From Steinernema hermaphroditum (Eukaryota; Nematoda; Chromadorea; Rhabditida; Steinernematidae): a stretch of 64,000 nt of DNA. The notes beneath the pieces were generated by a model that did not search any database, was not told the origin of the DNA, and saw only the letters and a program-made list of their open reading frames with translations. Shown piece by piece: positions 51,401 to 64,000 of this stretch. The number at the start of each line of letters is the position of its first letter. Position 1 is the stretch's first letter. The DNA lies in the NCBI GenBank assembly GCA_030435675.1, contig CM059622.1:4712001-4776000 (forward strand), written 5' to 3'. The translations under genes and the position numbers were made by a program.

Positions 51401-54400
51401 TGGATCTTGCAGAACTGCACGAGCCTGATCGAACGCGCCTACTCTCGTTGGATTTCCTGTGGACTATCTTAGTTTCCTGCAAAACTTTCAATTCGAGACA
51501 GATAGGGCCCTTGTTCATACAAAGAGTTCTGCATCTGACCCCTCCTGCTCCAAAGTACCATAGCATTTTTATGATTGGATCTTGTAGAACTGCACGAGCC
51601 TGATCGAACGCGCCTACTCTCGTTGGATTTACTGTGGACTATCTTAGTTTCCTGCAAAACTTTCAATTCGAGACAGATAGGGCCTTGTTCATACAAAGAG
51701 TTCTGCATCTGACCCTCCTGCTCCAAAGTACCATAGCATTTTTATGATTGGATCTTGTAGAACTGCACGAGCCTGATCGAACGCGCCTACTCTCGTTGGA
51801 TTTACTGTGGACTATCTTAGTTTCCTGCAAAACTTTCAATTCGAGACAGATAGGGCCTTGTTCATACAAAGAGTTCTGCATCTGACCCTCCTGCTCCAAA
51901 GTACCATAGCATTTTTATGATTGGATCTTGTAGAACTGCACGAGCCTGATCGAACGCGCCTACTCTCGTTGGATTTACTGTGGACTATCTTAGTTTCCTG
52001 CAAAACTTTCAATTCGAGACAGATAGGGCCTTGTTCATACAAAGAGTTCTGCATCTGACCCTCCTGCTCCAAAGTACCATAGCATTTTTATGATTGGATC
52101 TTGTAGAACTGCACGAGCCTGATCGAACGCGCCTACTTTCGTTGGATTTACTGTGGACTATCTTAGTTTCCTGCAAAACTTTCAATTCGAGACAGATAGG
52201 GCCCTTGTTCATACAAAGAGTTCTGCATCTGACCCTCCTGCTCCAAAGTACCATAGCATTTTTATGATTGGATCTTGCAGAACTGCACGAGCCTGATCGA
52301 ACGCGCCTACTCTCGTTGGATTTCCTGTGGACTATCTTAGTTTCCTGCAAAACTTTCAATTCGAGACAGATAGGGCCTTGTTCATACAAAGAGTTCTGCA
52401 TCTGACCCTCCTGCTCCAAAGTACCATAGCATTTTTATGATTGGATCTTGTAGAACTGCACGAGCCTGATCGAACGCGCCTACTCTCGTTGGATTTCCTG
52501 TGGACTATCTTAGTTTCCTGCAAAACTTTCAATTCGAGACAGATAGGGCCCTTGTTCATACAAAGAGTTCTGCATCTGACCCTCCTGCTCCAAAGTACCA
52601 TAGCATTTTTATGATTGGATCTTGTAGAACTGCACGAGCCTGATCGAACGCGCCTACTCTCGTTGGATTTACTGTGGACTATCTTAGTTTCCTGCAAAAC
52701 TTTCAATTCGAGACAGATAGGGCCTTGTTCATACAAAGAGTTCTGCATCTGACCCCTCCTGCTCCAAAGTACCATAGCATTTTTATGATTGGATCTTGTA
52801 GAACTGCACGAGCCTGATCGAACGCGCCTACTCTCGTTGGATTTACTGTGGACTATCTTAGTTTCCTGCAAAACTTTCAATTCGAGACAGATAGGGCCTT
52901 GTTCATACAAAGAGTTCTGCATCTGACCCTCCTGCTCCAAAGTACCATAGCATTTTTATGATTGGATCTTGTAGAACTGCACGAGCCTGATCGAACGCGC
53001 CTACTCTCGTTGGATTTCCTGTGGACTATCTTAGTTTCCTGCAAAACTTTCAATTCGAGACAGATAGGGCCTTGTTCATACAAAGAGTTCTGCATCTGAC
53101 CCTCCTGCTCCAAAGTACCATAGCATTTTTATGATTGGATCTTGTAGAACTGCACGAGCCTGATCGAACGCGCCTACTCTCGTTGGATTTACTGTGGACT
53201 ATCTTAGTTTCCTGCAAAACTTTCAATTCGAGACAGATAGGGCCCTTGTTCATTCAAAGAGTTCTGCATCTGACCCTCCTGCTCCAAAGTACCATAGCAT
53301 TTTTATGATTGGATCTTGCAGAACTGCACGAGCCTGATCGAACGCGCCTACTCTCGTTGGATTTACTGTGGACTATCTTAGTTTCCTGCAAAACTTTCAA
53401 TTCGAGACAGATAGGGCCCTTGTTCATACAAAGAGTTCTGCATCTGACCCTCCTGCTCCAAAGTACCATAGCATTTTTATGATTGGATCTTGTAGAACTG
53501 CACGAGCCTGATCGAACGCGCCTACTCTCGTTGGATTTACTGTGGACTATCTTAGTTTCCTGCAAAACTTTCAATTCGAGACAGATAGGGCCTTGTTCAT
53601 ACAAAGAGTTCTGCATCTGACCCTCCTGCTCCAAAGTACCATAGCATTTTTATGATTGGATCTTGCAGAACTGCACGAGCCTGATCGAACGCGCCTACTC
53701 TCGTTGGATTTACTGTGGACTATCTTAGTTTCCTGCAAAACTTTCAATTCGAGACAGATAGGGCCTTGTTCATACAAAGAGTTCTGCATCTGACCCTCCT
53801 GCTCCAAAGTACCATAGCATTTTTATGATTGGATCTTGTAGAACTGCACGAGCCTGATCGAACGCGCCTACTCTCGTTGGATTTCCTGTGGACTATCTTA
53901 GTTTCCTGCAAAACTTTCAATTCGAGACAGATAGGGCCCTTGTTCATACAAAGAGTTCTGCATCTGACCCTCCTGCTCCAAAGTACCATAGCATTTTTAT
54001 GATTGGATCTTGTAGAACTGCACGAGCCTGATCGAACGCGCCTACTCTCGTTGGATTTCCTGTGGACTATCTTAGTTTCCTGCAAAACTTTCAATTCGAG
54101 ACAGATAGGGCCCTTGTTCATACAAAGAGTTCTGCATCTGACCCTCCTGCTCCAAAGTACCATAGCATTTTTATGATTGGATCTTGTAGAACTGCACGAG
54201 CCTGATCGAACGCGCCTACTCCCGTTGGGTTTACTGTGGACTATCTTAGTTTCCTGCAAAACTTTCAATTCGAGACAGCATAGGCCCTTGTTCACACAAA
54301 GAGTTCTGCATCTGACCCTCCTGCTCCAAAGTACCATAGCATTTTTATGATTGGATCTTGTAGAACTGCACGAGCCTGATCGAACGCGCCTATTCCCGTT

Positions 54401-57400
54401 GGGATTTACTGTGGACTATCTTAGTTTCCTGCAAAACTTTCAATTCGAGACAGATAGGGCCTTGTTCATACAAAGAGTTCTGCATCTGACCCTCCTGCTC
54501 CAAAGTACCATAGCATTTTTATGATTGGATCTTGTAGAACTGCACGAGCCTGATCGAACGCGCCTACTCTCGTTGGATTTACTGTGGACTATCTTAGTTT
54601 CCTGCAAAACTTTCAATTCGAGACAGATAGGGCCCTTGTTCATACAAAGAGTTCTGCATCTGACCCTCCTGCTCCAAAGTACCATAGCATTTTTATGATT
54701 GGATCTTGTAGAACTGCACGAGCCTGATCGAACGCGCCTACTCCCGTTGGGTTTACTGTGGACTATCTTAGTTTCCTGCAAAACTTTCAATTCGAGACAG
54801 ACAGGGCCCTTGCTCATACAAAGAGTTCTGCATCTGACCCTCCTGCTCCAAAGTACCATAGCATTTTTATGATTGGATCTTGTAGAACTGCACGAGCCTG
54901 ATCGAACGCGCCTATTCCCGTTGGGTTTACTGTGGACTATCTTAGTTTCCTGCAAAACTTTCAATTCGAGACAGATAGGGCCCTTGTTCATACAAAGAGT
55001 TCTGCATCTGACCCTCCTGCTCCAAAGTACCATAGCATTTTTATGATTGGATCTTGTAGAACTGCACGAGCCTGATCGAACGCGCCTACTCTCGTTGGAT
55101 TTACTGTGGACTATCTTAGTTTCCTGCAAAACTTTCAATTCGAGACAGATAGGGCCTTGTTCATACAAAGAGTTCTGCATCTGACCCTCCTGCTCCAAAG
55201 TACCATAGCATTTTTATGATTGGATCTTGTAGAACTGCACGAGCCTGATCGAACGCGCCTACTCTCGTTGGATTTCCTGTGGACTATCTTAGTTTCCTGC
55301 AAAACTTTCAATTCGAGACAGATAGGGCCTTGTTCATACAAAGAGTTCTGCATCTGACCCTCCTGCTCCAAAGTACCATAGCATTTTTATGATTGGATCT
55401 TGTAGAACTGCACGAGCCTGATCGAACGCGCCTACTCTCGTTGGATTTCCTGTGGACTATCTTAGTTTCCTGCAAAACTTTCAATTCGAGACAGATAGGG
55501 CCCTTGTTCATACAAAGAGTTCTGCATCTGACCCTCCTGCTCCAAAGTACCATAGCATTTTTATGATTGGATCTTGTAGAACTGCACGAGCCTGATCGAA
55601 CGCGCCTATTCCCGTTGGGATTTACTGTGGACTATCTTAGTTTCCTGCAAAACTTTCAATTCGAGACAGATAGGGCCCTTGTTCATACAAAGAGTTCTGC
55701 ATCTGACCCTCCTGCTCCAAAGTACCATAGCATTTTTATGATTGGATCTTGTAGAACTGCACGAGCCTGATCGAACGCGCCTACTCTCGTTGGATTTACT
55801 GTGGACTATCTTAGTTTCCTGCAAAACTTTCAATTCGAGACAGATAGGGCCCTTGTTCATACAAAGAGTTCTGCATCTGACCCTCCTGCTCCAAAGTACC
55901 ATAGCATTTTTATGATTGGATCTTGTAGAACTGCACGAGCCTGATCGAACGCGCCTATTCCCGTTGGATTTACTGTGGACTATCTTAGTTTCCTGCAAAA
56001 CTTTCAATTCGAGACAGATAGGGCCTTGTTCATACAAAGAGTTCTGCATCTGACCCTCCTGCTCCAAAGTACCATAGCATTTTTATGATTGGATCTTGTA
56101 GAACTGCACGAGCCTGATCGAACGCGCCTACTCTCGTTGGATTTACTGTGGACTATCTTAGTTTCCTGCAAAACTTTCAATTCGAGACAGATAGGGCCTT
56201 GTTCATACAAAGAGTTCTGCATCTGACCCTCCTGCTCCAAAGTACCATAGCATTTTTATGATTGGATCTTGTAGAACTGCACGAGCCTGATCGAACGCGC
56301 CTACTCTCGTTGGATTTCCTGTGGACTATCTTAGTTTCCTGCAAAACTTTCAATTCGAGACAGATAGGGCCCTTGTTCATACAAAGAGTTCTGCATCTGA
56401 CCCTCCTGCTCCAAAGTACCATAGCATTTTTATGATTGGATCTTGTAGAACTGCACGAGCCTGATCGAACGCGCCTATTCCCGTTGGATTTACTGTGGAC
56501 TATCTTAGTTTCCTGCAAAACTTTCAATTCGAGACAGATAGGGCCTTGTTCATACAAAGAGTTCTGCATCTGACCCTCCTGCTCCAAAGTACCATAGCAT
56601 TTTTATGATTGGATCTTGTAGAACTGCACGAGCCTGATCGAACGCGCCTACTCTCGTTGGATTTACTGTGGACTATCTTAGTTTCCTGCAAAACTTTCAA
56701 TTCGAGACAGATAGGGCCCTTGTTCATACAAAGAGTTCTGCATCTGACCCTCCTGCTCCAAAGTACCATAGCATTTTTATGATTGGATCTTGTAGAACTG
56801 CACGAGCCTGATCGAACGCGCCTACTCTCGTTGGATTTCCTGTGGACTATCTTAGTTTCCTGCAAAACTTTCAATTCGAGACAGATAGGGCCTTGTTCAT
56901 ACAAAGAGTTCTGCATCTGACCCTCCTGCTCCAAAGTACCATAGCATTTTTATGATTGGATCTTGTAGAACTGCACGAGCCTGATCGAACGCGCCTATTC
57001 CCGTTGGGATTACTGTGGACTATCTTAGTTTCCTGCAAAACTTTCAATTCGAGACAGCAGGGCCCTTGCTCACACCAAGAGTTCTGCATCTGACCCTCCT
57101 GCTCCAAAGTACCATAGCATTTTTATGATTGGATCTTGTAGAACTGCACGAGCCTGATCGAACGCGCCTATTCCCGTTGGGATTACTGTGGACTATCTTA
57201 GTTTCCTGCAAAACTTTCAATTCGAGACAGCAGGGCCCTTGCTCACACCAAAGAGCTCTGCATCTGACCCTCCTGCTCCAAAGTACCATAGCATTTTTAT
57301 GATTGGATCTTGTAGAACTGCACGAGCCTGATCGAACGCGCCTATTCCCGTTGGGATTACTGTGGACTATCTTAGTTTCCTGCAAAACTTTCAATTCGAG

Positions 57401-58775
57401 ACAGATAGGGCCTTGTTCATACAAAGAGTTCTGCATCTGACCCTCCTGCTCCAAAGTACCATAGCATTTTTATGATTGGATCTTGTAGAACTGCACGAGC
57501 CTGATCGAACGCGCCTACTCTCGTTGGATTTACTGTGGACTATCTTAGTTTCCTGCAAAACTTTCAATTCGAGACAGATAGGGCCTTGTTCATACAAAGA
57601 GTTCTGCATCTGACCCTCCTGCTCCAAAGTACCATAGCATTTTTATGATTGGATCTTGTAGAACTGCACGAGCCTGATCGAACGCGCCTACTCTCGTTGG
57701 ATTTCCTGTGGACTATCTTAGTTTCCTGCAAAACTTTCAATTCGAGACAGATAGGGCCTTGTTCATGCAAAGAGTTCTGCATCTGACCCTCCTGCTCCAA
57801 AGTACCATAGCATTTTTATGATTGGATCTTGTAGAACTGCACGAGCCTGATCGAACGCGCCTATTCCCGTTGGGATTACTGTGGACTATCTTAGTTTCCT
57901 GCAAAACTTTCAATTCGAGACAGATAGGGCCTTGTTCATACAAAGAGTTCTGCATCTGACCCTCCTGCTCCAAAGTACCATAGCATTTTTATGATTGGAT
58001 CTTGTAGAACTGCACGAGCCTGATCGAACGCGCCTACTCTCGTTGGATTTCCTGTGGACTATCTTAGTTTCCTGCAAAACTTTCAATTCGAGACAGATAG
58101 GGTCCTTGTTCATACAAAGAGTTCTGCATCTGACCCTCCTGCTCCAAAGTACCATAGCATTTTTATGATTGGATCTTGTAGAACTGCACGAGCCTGATTG
58201 AACGCGCCTACTCTCGTTGGATTTCCTGTGGACTATCTTAGTTTCCTGCAAAACTTTCAATTCGAGACAGATAGGGCCTTGTTCATACAAAGAGTTCTGC
58301 ATCTGACCCTCCTGCTCCAAAGTACCATAGCATTTTTATGATTGGATCTTGTAGAACTGCACGAGCCTGATCGAACGCGCCTATTCCCGTTGGGATTACT
58401 GTGGACTATCTTAGTTTCCTGCAAAACTTTCAATTCGAGACAGATAGGGCCTTGTTCATGCAAAGAGTTCTGCATCTGACCCTCCTGCTCCAAAGTACCA
58501 TAGCATTTTTATGATTGGATCTTGTAGAACTGCACGAGCCTGATCGAACGCGCCTACTCTCGTTGGATTTACTGTGGACTATCTTAGTTTCCTGCAAAAC
58601 TTTCAATTCGAGACAGATAGGGCCTTGTTCATACAAAGAGTTCTGCATCTGACCCTCCTGCTCCAAAGTACCATAGCATTTTTATGATTCGATCTTGTAG
58701 AACTGCACGAGCCTGATCGAACGCGCCTATTCCCGTTCGGATTACTGTGGACTATCTTAGTTTCCTGCAAAACTT

Positions 58776-60562
58776 TCAATTCGAGACAGATAGGGCCTTG
58801 TTCATGCAAAGAGTTCTGCATCTGACCCTCCTGCTCCAAAGTACCATAGCATTTTTATGACTGGATCTTGTAGAACTGCACGAGCCTGATCGAACGCGCC
58901 TACTCTCGTTGGATTTACTGTGGACTATCTTAGTTTCCTGCAAAACTTTCAATTCGAGACAGTTAGGGCCTTGTTCATACAAAGAGTTATGCATCTGACC
59001 CTCCTGCTCCAAAGTACCATAGCATTTTTATGATTGGATCTTGTAGAACTGCACGAGCCTGATCGAACGCGCCTATTCCCGTTCGGATTACTGTGGACTA
59101 TCTTAGTTTCCTGCAAAACTTTCAATTCGAGACAGCAGGGCCCTTGCTCACACCAAGAGCTCTGCATCTGACCCTCCTGCTCCAAAGTACCATAGCATTT
59201 TTATGACTGGATCTTGTAGAACTGCACGAGCCTGATCGAACGCGCCTACTCTCGTTGGATTTACTGTGGACTATCTTAGTTTCCTGCAAAACTTTCAATT
59301 CGAGACAGTTAGGGCCTTGTTCATACAAAGAGTTATGCATCTGACCCCTCCGCTCCAAAGTACCATAATTTTTATGATTGGATCTTATAGAACTGCACGA
59401 GCCTGATCGAACGCGCCTACTCTCGTTGGATTTACTGTGGACTATCTTAGTTTCCTGCAAAACTTTCAATTCGAGACAGTTAGGGCCTTGTTCATACAAA
59501 GAGTTATGCATCTGACCCCTCCTGCTCCAAAGTACCATAGCATTTTTATGACTGGATCTTGTAGAACTGCACGAGCCTGATCGAACGCGCCTACTCTCGT
59601 TGGATTTACTGTGGACTATCTTAGTTTCCTGCAAAACTTTCAATTCGAGACAGCTAGGGCCTTGTTCATACAAAGAGTTATGCATCTGACCCCTCCGCTC
59701 CAAAGTACCATAGCATTTTTATGATTGGATCTTGCAGAACTGCACGAGCCTGATCGAACGCGCCTACTCTCGTTGGATTTACTGTGGACTATCTTAGTTT
59801 CCTGCAAAACTTTCAATTCGAGACAGTTAGGGCCTTGTTCATACAAAGAGTTATGCATCTGACCCCTCCGCTCCAAAGTACCATAGCATTTTTATGATTG
59901 GATCTTATAGAACTGCACGAGCCTGATCGAACGCGCCTACTCACGTTGGATTTACTGTGGACTATCTTAGTTTCCTGCAAAACTTTCAATTCGAGACAGC
60001 AGGGTCCTTGCTCATACAAAGAGTTCTGCATCTGACCCTCCTGCTCCAAAGTACCATATCATTTTTATGATTGGATCTTGTAGAACTGCACGAGCCTGAT
60101 CGAACGCGCCTATTCCCGCTCGGTTTACTGTGGACTATCTTAGTTTCCTGCAAAACTTTCAATTCGAGACAGTTAGGGCCTTGTTCATACAAAGAGTTAT
60201 GCATCTGACCCCTCCGCTCCAAAGTACCATACATTTTTATGATTGGATCTTGCAGAACTGCACGAGCCTGATCGAACGCGCCTACTCTCGTTGGATTTAC
60301 TGTGGACTATCTTAGTTTCCTGCAAAACTTTCAATTCGAGACAGTTAGGGCCTTGTTCATACAAAGAGTTATGCATCTGACCCCTCCGCTCCAAAGTAAT
60401 ATTTTTATGATTGGATCTTGCAGAACTGCACGAGCCTGATCGAACGCGCCTACTCTCGTTGGATTTACTGTGGACTATCTTAGTTTCCTGCAAAACTTTC
60501 AATTCGAGACAGCAGGGTCCTTGCTCATACAAAGAGTTCTGCATCTGACCCTCCTGCTCCAA
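58776..60562 (-). repeat. Divergent satellite subfamily with small deletions
   Basis: Most monomers here carry gacagttagggcc or gacagctagggcc, gagttatgcatctg and gacccctccgctcc, and several have cttatagaac, cttgcagaac or gactggatc. Many lack a few bases in the aaagtaccatagca segment: taccataattttt at 59361, accatacattttt near 60226 and aaagtaatattttt near 60394. The same subfamily occurs as isolated copies near 19.2 kb and 22.7 kb. Confidence 0.8.
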
Positions 60563-61017
60563 AGTACCATAGCATTTTTATGACTGGATCTTGTAGAACT
60601 GCACGAGCCTGATCGAACGCGCCTATTCCCGTTGGGATTACTGTGGACTATCTTAGTTTCCTGCAAAACTTTCAATTCGAGACAGCAGGGCCCTTGCTCA
60701 CACCAAGAGCTCTGCATCTGACCCTCCTGCTCCAAAGTACCATAGCATTTTTATGATTCCATCTTGTAGAACTGCACGAGCCTGATCGAACGCGCCTATT
60801 CCCGTTGGGATTACTGTGGACTATCTTAGTTTCCTGCAAAACTTTCAATTCGAGACAGCAGGGCCCTTGCTCACACCAAGAGCTCTGCATCTGACCCTCC
60901 TGCTCCAAAGTACCATAGCATTTTTATGATTCCATCTTGTAGAACTGCACGAGCCTGATCGAACGCGCCTATTCCCGTTCGGATTACTGTGGACTATCTT
61001 AGTTTCCTGCAAAACTT

Positions 61018-62574
61018 TCAATTCGAGACAGATAGGGCCTTGTTCATGCAAAGAGTTCTGCATCTGACCCTCCTGCTCCAAAGTACCATAGCATTTTTAT
61101 GACTGGATCTTGTAGAACTGCACGAGCCTGATCGAACGCGCCTACTCTCGTTGGATTTACTGTGGACTATCTTAGTTTCCTGCAAAACTTTCAATTCGAG
61201 ACAGATAGGGCCTTGTTCATACAAAGAGTTCTGCATCTGACCCTCCTGCTCCAAAGTACCATAGCATTTTTATGATTCCATCTTGTAGAACTGCACGAGC
61301 CTGATTGAACGCGCCTACTCTCGTTGGATTTCCTGTGGACTATCTTAGTTTCCTGCAAAACTTTCAATTCGAGACAGATAGGGCCTTGTTCATGCAAAGA
61401 GTTCTGCATCTGACCCTCCTGCTCCAAAGTACCATAGCATTTTTATGATTGGATCTTGTAGAACTGCACGAGCCTGGTCGAACGCGCCTATTCCCGTTGG
61501 GATTACTGTGGACTATCTTAGTTTCCTGCAAAACTTTCAATTCGAGACAGCAGGGCCCTTGCTCACACCAAGAGCTCTGCATCTGACCCTACTGCTTCAA
61601 AGTACCATAGCATTTTTATGATTCCATCTTGTAGAACTGCACGAGCCTGATCGAACGCGCCTATTCCCGTTGGGATTACTGTGGACTATCTTAGTTTCCT
61701 GCAAAACTTTCAATTCGAGACAGCAGGGCCCTTGCTCACACAAAGAGCTCTGCATCTGACCCTCCTGCTCCAAAGTACCATAGCATTTTTATGATTCCAT
61801 CTTGTAGAACTGCACGAGCCTGATCGAACGCGCCTATTCCCGTTCGGATTACTGTGGACTATCTTAGTTTCCTGCAAAACTTTCAATTCGAGACAGATAG
61901 GGCCTTGTTCATGCAAAGAGTTCTGCATCTGACCCTCCTGCTCCAAAGTACCATAGCATTTTTATGACTGGATCTTGTAGAACTGCACGAGCCTGATCGA
62001 ACGCGCCTACTCTCGTTGGATTTACTGTGGACTATCTTAGTTTCCTGCAAAACTTTCAATTCGAGACAGATAGGGCCTTGTTCATACAAAGAGTTCTGCA
62101 TCTGACCCTCCTGCTCCAAAGTACCATAGCATTTTTATGATTCCATCTTGTAGAACTGCACGAGCCTGATTGAACGCGCCTACTCTCGTTGGATTTCCTG
62201 TGGACTATCTTAGTTTCCTGCAAAACTTTCAATTCGAGACAGATAGGGCCTTGTTCATGCAAAGAGTTCTGCATCTGACCCTCCTGCTCCAAAGTACCAT
62301 AGCATTTTTATGATTGGATCTTGTAGAACTGCACGAGCCTGGTCGAACGCGCCTATTCCCGTTGGGATTACTGTGGACTATCTTAGTTTCCTGCAAAACT
62401 TTCAATTCGAGACAGCAGGGCCCTTGCTCACACCAAGAGCTCTGCATCTGACCCTCCTGCTCCAAAGTACCATAGCATTTTTATGACTGGATCTTGTAGA
62501 ACTGCACGAGCCTGATCGAACGCGCCTACTCTCGTTGGATTTACTGTGGACTATCTTAGTTTCCTGCAAAACTT
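61018..62574 (-). repeat. Right copy of the 865-bp five-monomer higher-order repeat
   Basis: The marker monomer (gattccatcttg plus gattgaacgcgcc) lies at 61274 and 62139, exactly 865 bp apart. The order around it is: gactggatcttg monomer, marker monomer, a monomer with the private change gagcctggtcgaac, then two gattccatc/attcccgtt monomers. The gagcctggtcgaac change is present in both copies (near 61470 and 62336), showing that whole five-monomer units were copied. The order matches the block at 16.8-20.8 kb. Confidence 0.85.
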
Positions 62575-63892
62575 TCAATTCGAGACAGTTAGGGCCTTGT
62601 TCATACAAAGAGTTATGCATCTGACCCCTCCGCTCCAATTTTTATGATTGGATCTTATAGAACTGCACGAGCCTGATCGAACGCGCCTACTCTCGTTGGA
62701 TTTCCTGTGGACTATCTTAGTTTCCTGCAAAACTTTCAATTCGAGACAGTTAGGGCCTTGTTCATACAAAGAGTTATGCATCTGACCCCTCCGCTCCATC
62801 CATATTTTTATGACTGGATCTTGTAGAACTGCACGAGCCTGATCGAACGCGCCTACTCTCGTTGGATTTACTGTGGACTATCTTAGTTTCCTGCAAAACT
62901 TTCAATTCGAGACAGCTAGGGCCTTGTTCATACAAAGAGTTATGCATCTGACCCCTCCGCTCCAATTTTTATGATTGGATCTTGCAGAACTGCACGAGCC
63001 TGATCGAACGCGCCTACTCTCGTTGGATTTACTGTGGACTATCTTAGTTTCCTGCAAAACTTTCAATTCGAGACAGTTAGGGCCTTGTTCATACAAAGAG
63101 TTATGCATCTGACCCCTCCGCTCCAATTTTTATGATTGGATCTTATAGAACTGCACGAGCCTGATCGAACGCGCCTACTCACGTTGGATTTACTGTGGAC
63201 TATCTTAGTTTCCTGCAAAACTTTCAATTCGAGACAGTTAGGGCCTTGTTCATACAAAGAGTTATGCATCTGACCCCTCCGCTCCAATTTTTATGATTGG
63301 ATCTTATAGAACTGCACGAGCCTGATCGAACGCGCCTACTCTCGTTGGATTTCCTGTGGACTATCTTAGTTTCCTGCAAAACTTTCAATTCGAGACAGTT
63401 AGGGCCTTGTTCATACAAAGAGTTATGCATCTGACCCCTCCGCTCCAATTTTTATGACTGGATCTTGTAGAACTGCACGAGCCTGATCGAACGCGCCTAC
63501 TCTCGTTGGATTTACTGTGGACTATCTTAGTTTCCTGCAAAACTTTCAATTCGAGACAGCTAGGGCCTTGTTCATACAAAGAGTTATGCATCTGACCTCC
63601 TGCTCCGCTCCATAATTTTTATGATTGGATCTTGCAGAACTGCACGAGCCTGATCGAACGCGCCTACTCTCGTTGGATTTACTGTGGACTATCTTAGTTT
63701 CCTGCAAAACTTTCAATTCGAGACAGTTAGGGCCTTGTTCATACAAAGAGTTATGCATCTGACCCCTCCGCTCCAATTTTTATGATTGGATCTTATAGAA
63801 CTGCACGAGCCTGATCGAACGCGCCTACTCACGTTGGATTTACTGTGGACTATCTTAGTTTCCTGCAAAACTTTCAATTCGAGACAGCAGGG
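62575..63892 (-). repeat. Cluster of 161-bp deletion monomers
   Basis: Successive monomers here are mostly 161 bp apart rather than 173. The difference is loss of AGTACCATAGCA from ctccaaagtaccatagcattttt, leaving ctccaattttt. The deletion is present in six of the monomers, and two neighbours have different residues at the same junction (ctccatccatattttt near 62797, ctccataattttt near 63609). After 63.9 kb the normal ccaaagtaccatagc returns. Confidence 0.88.
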
Positions 63893-64000
63893 TCCTTGCT
63901 CATACAAAGAGTTCTGCATCTGACCCTCCTGCTCCAAAGTACCATAGCATTTTTATGATTGGATCTTGTAGAACTGCACGAGCCTGATCGAATGCGCCTA

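Larger units (their letters stand above)
22048..64000 (-). repeat. Satellite array, reverse orientation, long right block (about 240 copies)
   Basis: Continuous head-to-tail monomers in the same orientation and phase as before the transposon; the interrupted monomer resumes at ccatagcatttttatg. No unique sequence of any length is present, and the array continues past the window end, where the last monomer carries gaatgcgcc in place of gaacgcgcc. Variant composition changes by domain. At 22-24 kb and 58.7-64 kb there are many divergent types (gttatgcatctgacccctccgctcc, gattccatc, gactggatc, cttgcagaac). At 24-58 kb the monomers are more uniform: about 31.2-33.5 kb nearly all read ctctcgttggatttcc, whereas much of 46-53 kb alternates ggatttac with ggatttcc. 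The repeat-derived open frames have no recognisable domain. Confidence 0.97.

Noticed and set aside
1..64000. CRISPR array
   Set aside because: The repetition is a continuous tandem monomer of about 173 bp with no short repeat alternating with unique spacers and no cas genes.
8080..64000. tRNA-derived repeat (B-box-like gttcgatcagg on the opposite strand)
   Set aside because: Only the GTTCGA core fits; the trailing CC is missing, no A box is found at the right distance and no cloverleaf stems are evident.
8080..64000. CENP-B box
   Set aside because: A TCCCGTT word in the attcccgttggg variant resembles part of the box, but the remaining required positions (TTCG and A at the set spacing) do not match on either strand.

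Overview
This window is eukaryotic satellite DNA. Nearly all of it is one tandem repeat with a monomer of about 173 bp (mostly 172-174 bp, with a 161-bp deletion form), roughly 360 copies in all. The array runs off both ends of the window. I see no intact host protein-coding gene, no rRNA or tRNA gene and no CRISPR array. The many short open frames on both strands are translations of the repeat. The organism cannot be named from this sequence. A mariner-type transposon inside the array suggests an animal, perhaps an arthropod, and the array itself looks like centromeric or other constitutive heterochromatin. Both points are inference.

Layout: 1-7579 is satellite in one orientation. 7580-8079 is a run of exactly 500 N. 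8080-20778 is the same satellite in the opposite orientation. 20779-22047 is a 1,269-bp mariner-like element with perfect 32-bp terminal inverted repeats and a TA target duplication, sitting in the middle of a monomer. 22048-64000 is satellite again, in the same orientation as 8080-20778.

The array is organised into domains. Around 16.8-23 kb and 60.5-62.6 kb, diagnostic variants recur every 865 bp (five monomers), a higher-order repeat; in the first block some copies are shortened to four monomers (692 bp). A separate four-monomer unit recurs around 26.6-28.7 kb, and an apparently exact 693-bp tandem duplication lies at 42105-43490. At 46.8-48.4 kb the monomers are a uniform 174 bp, a multiple of three, so a 554-codon open frame appears by arithmetic. 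Near the right end (62.6-63.8 kb) monomers carrying a 12-bp deletion dominate.

Three short stretches (12685-12753, 38292-38341, 38591-38620) are locally corrupted monomers that look more like consensus errors than biology. I found no new functional system. The points most worth a second look are the mariner insertion with its unrecognisable interior, the higher-order repeat shared by two blocks 40 kb apart, the small-deletion hotspot at the same monomer position where the mariner inserted, and the orientation flip across the gap.
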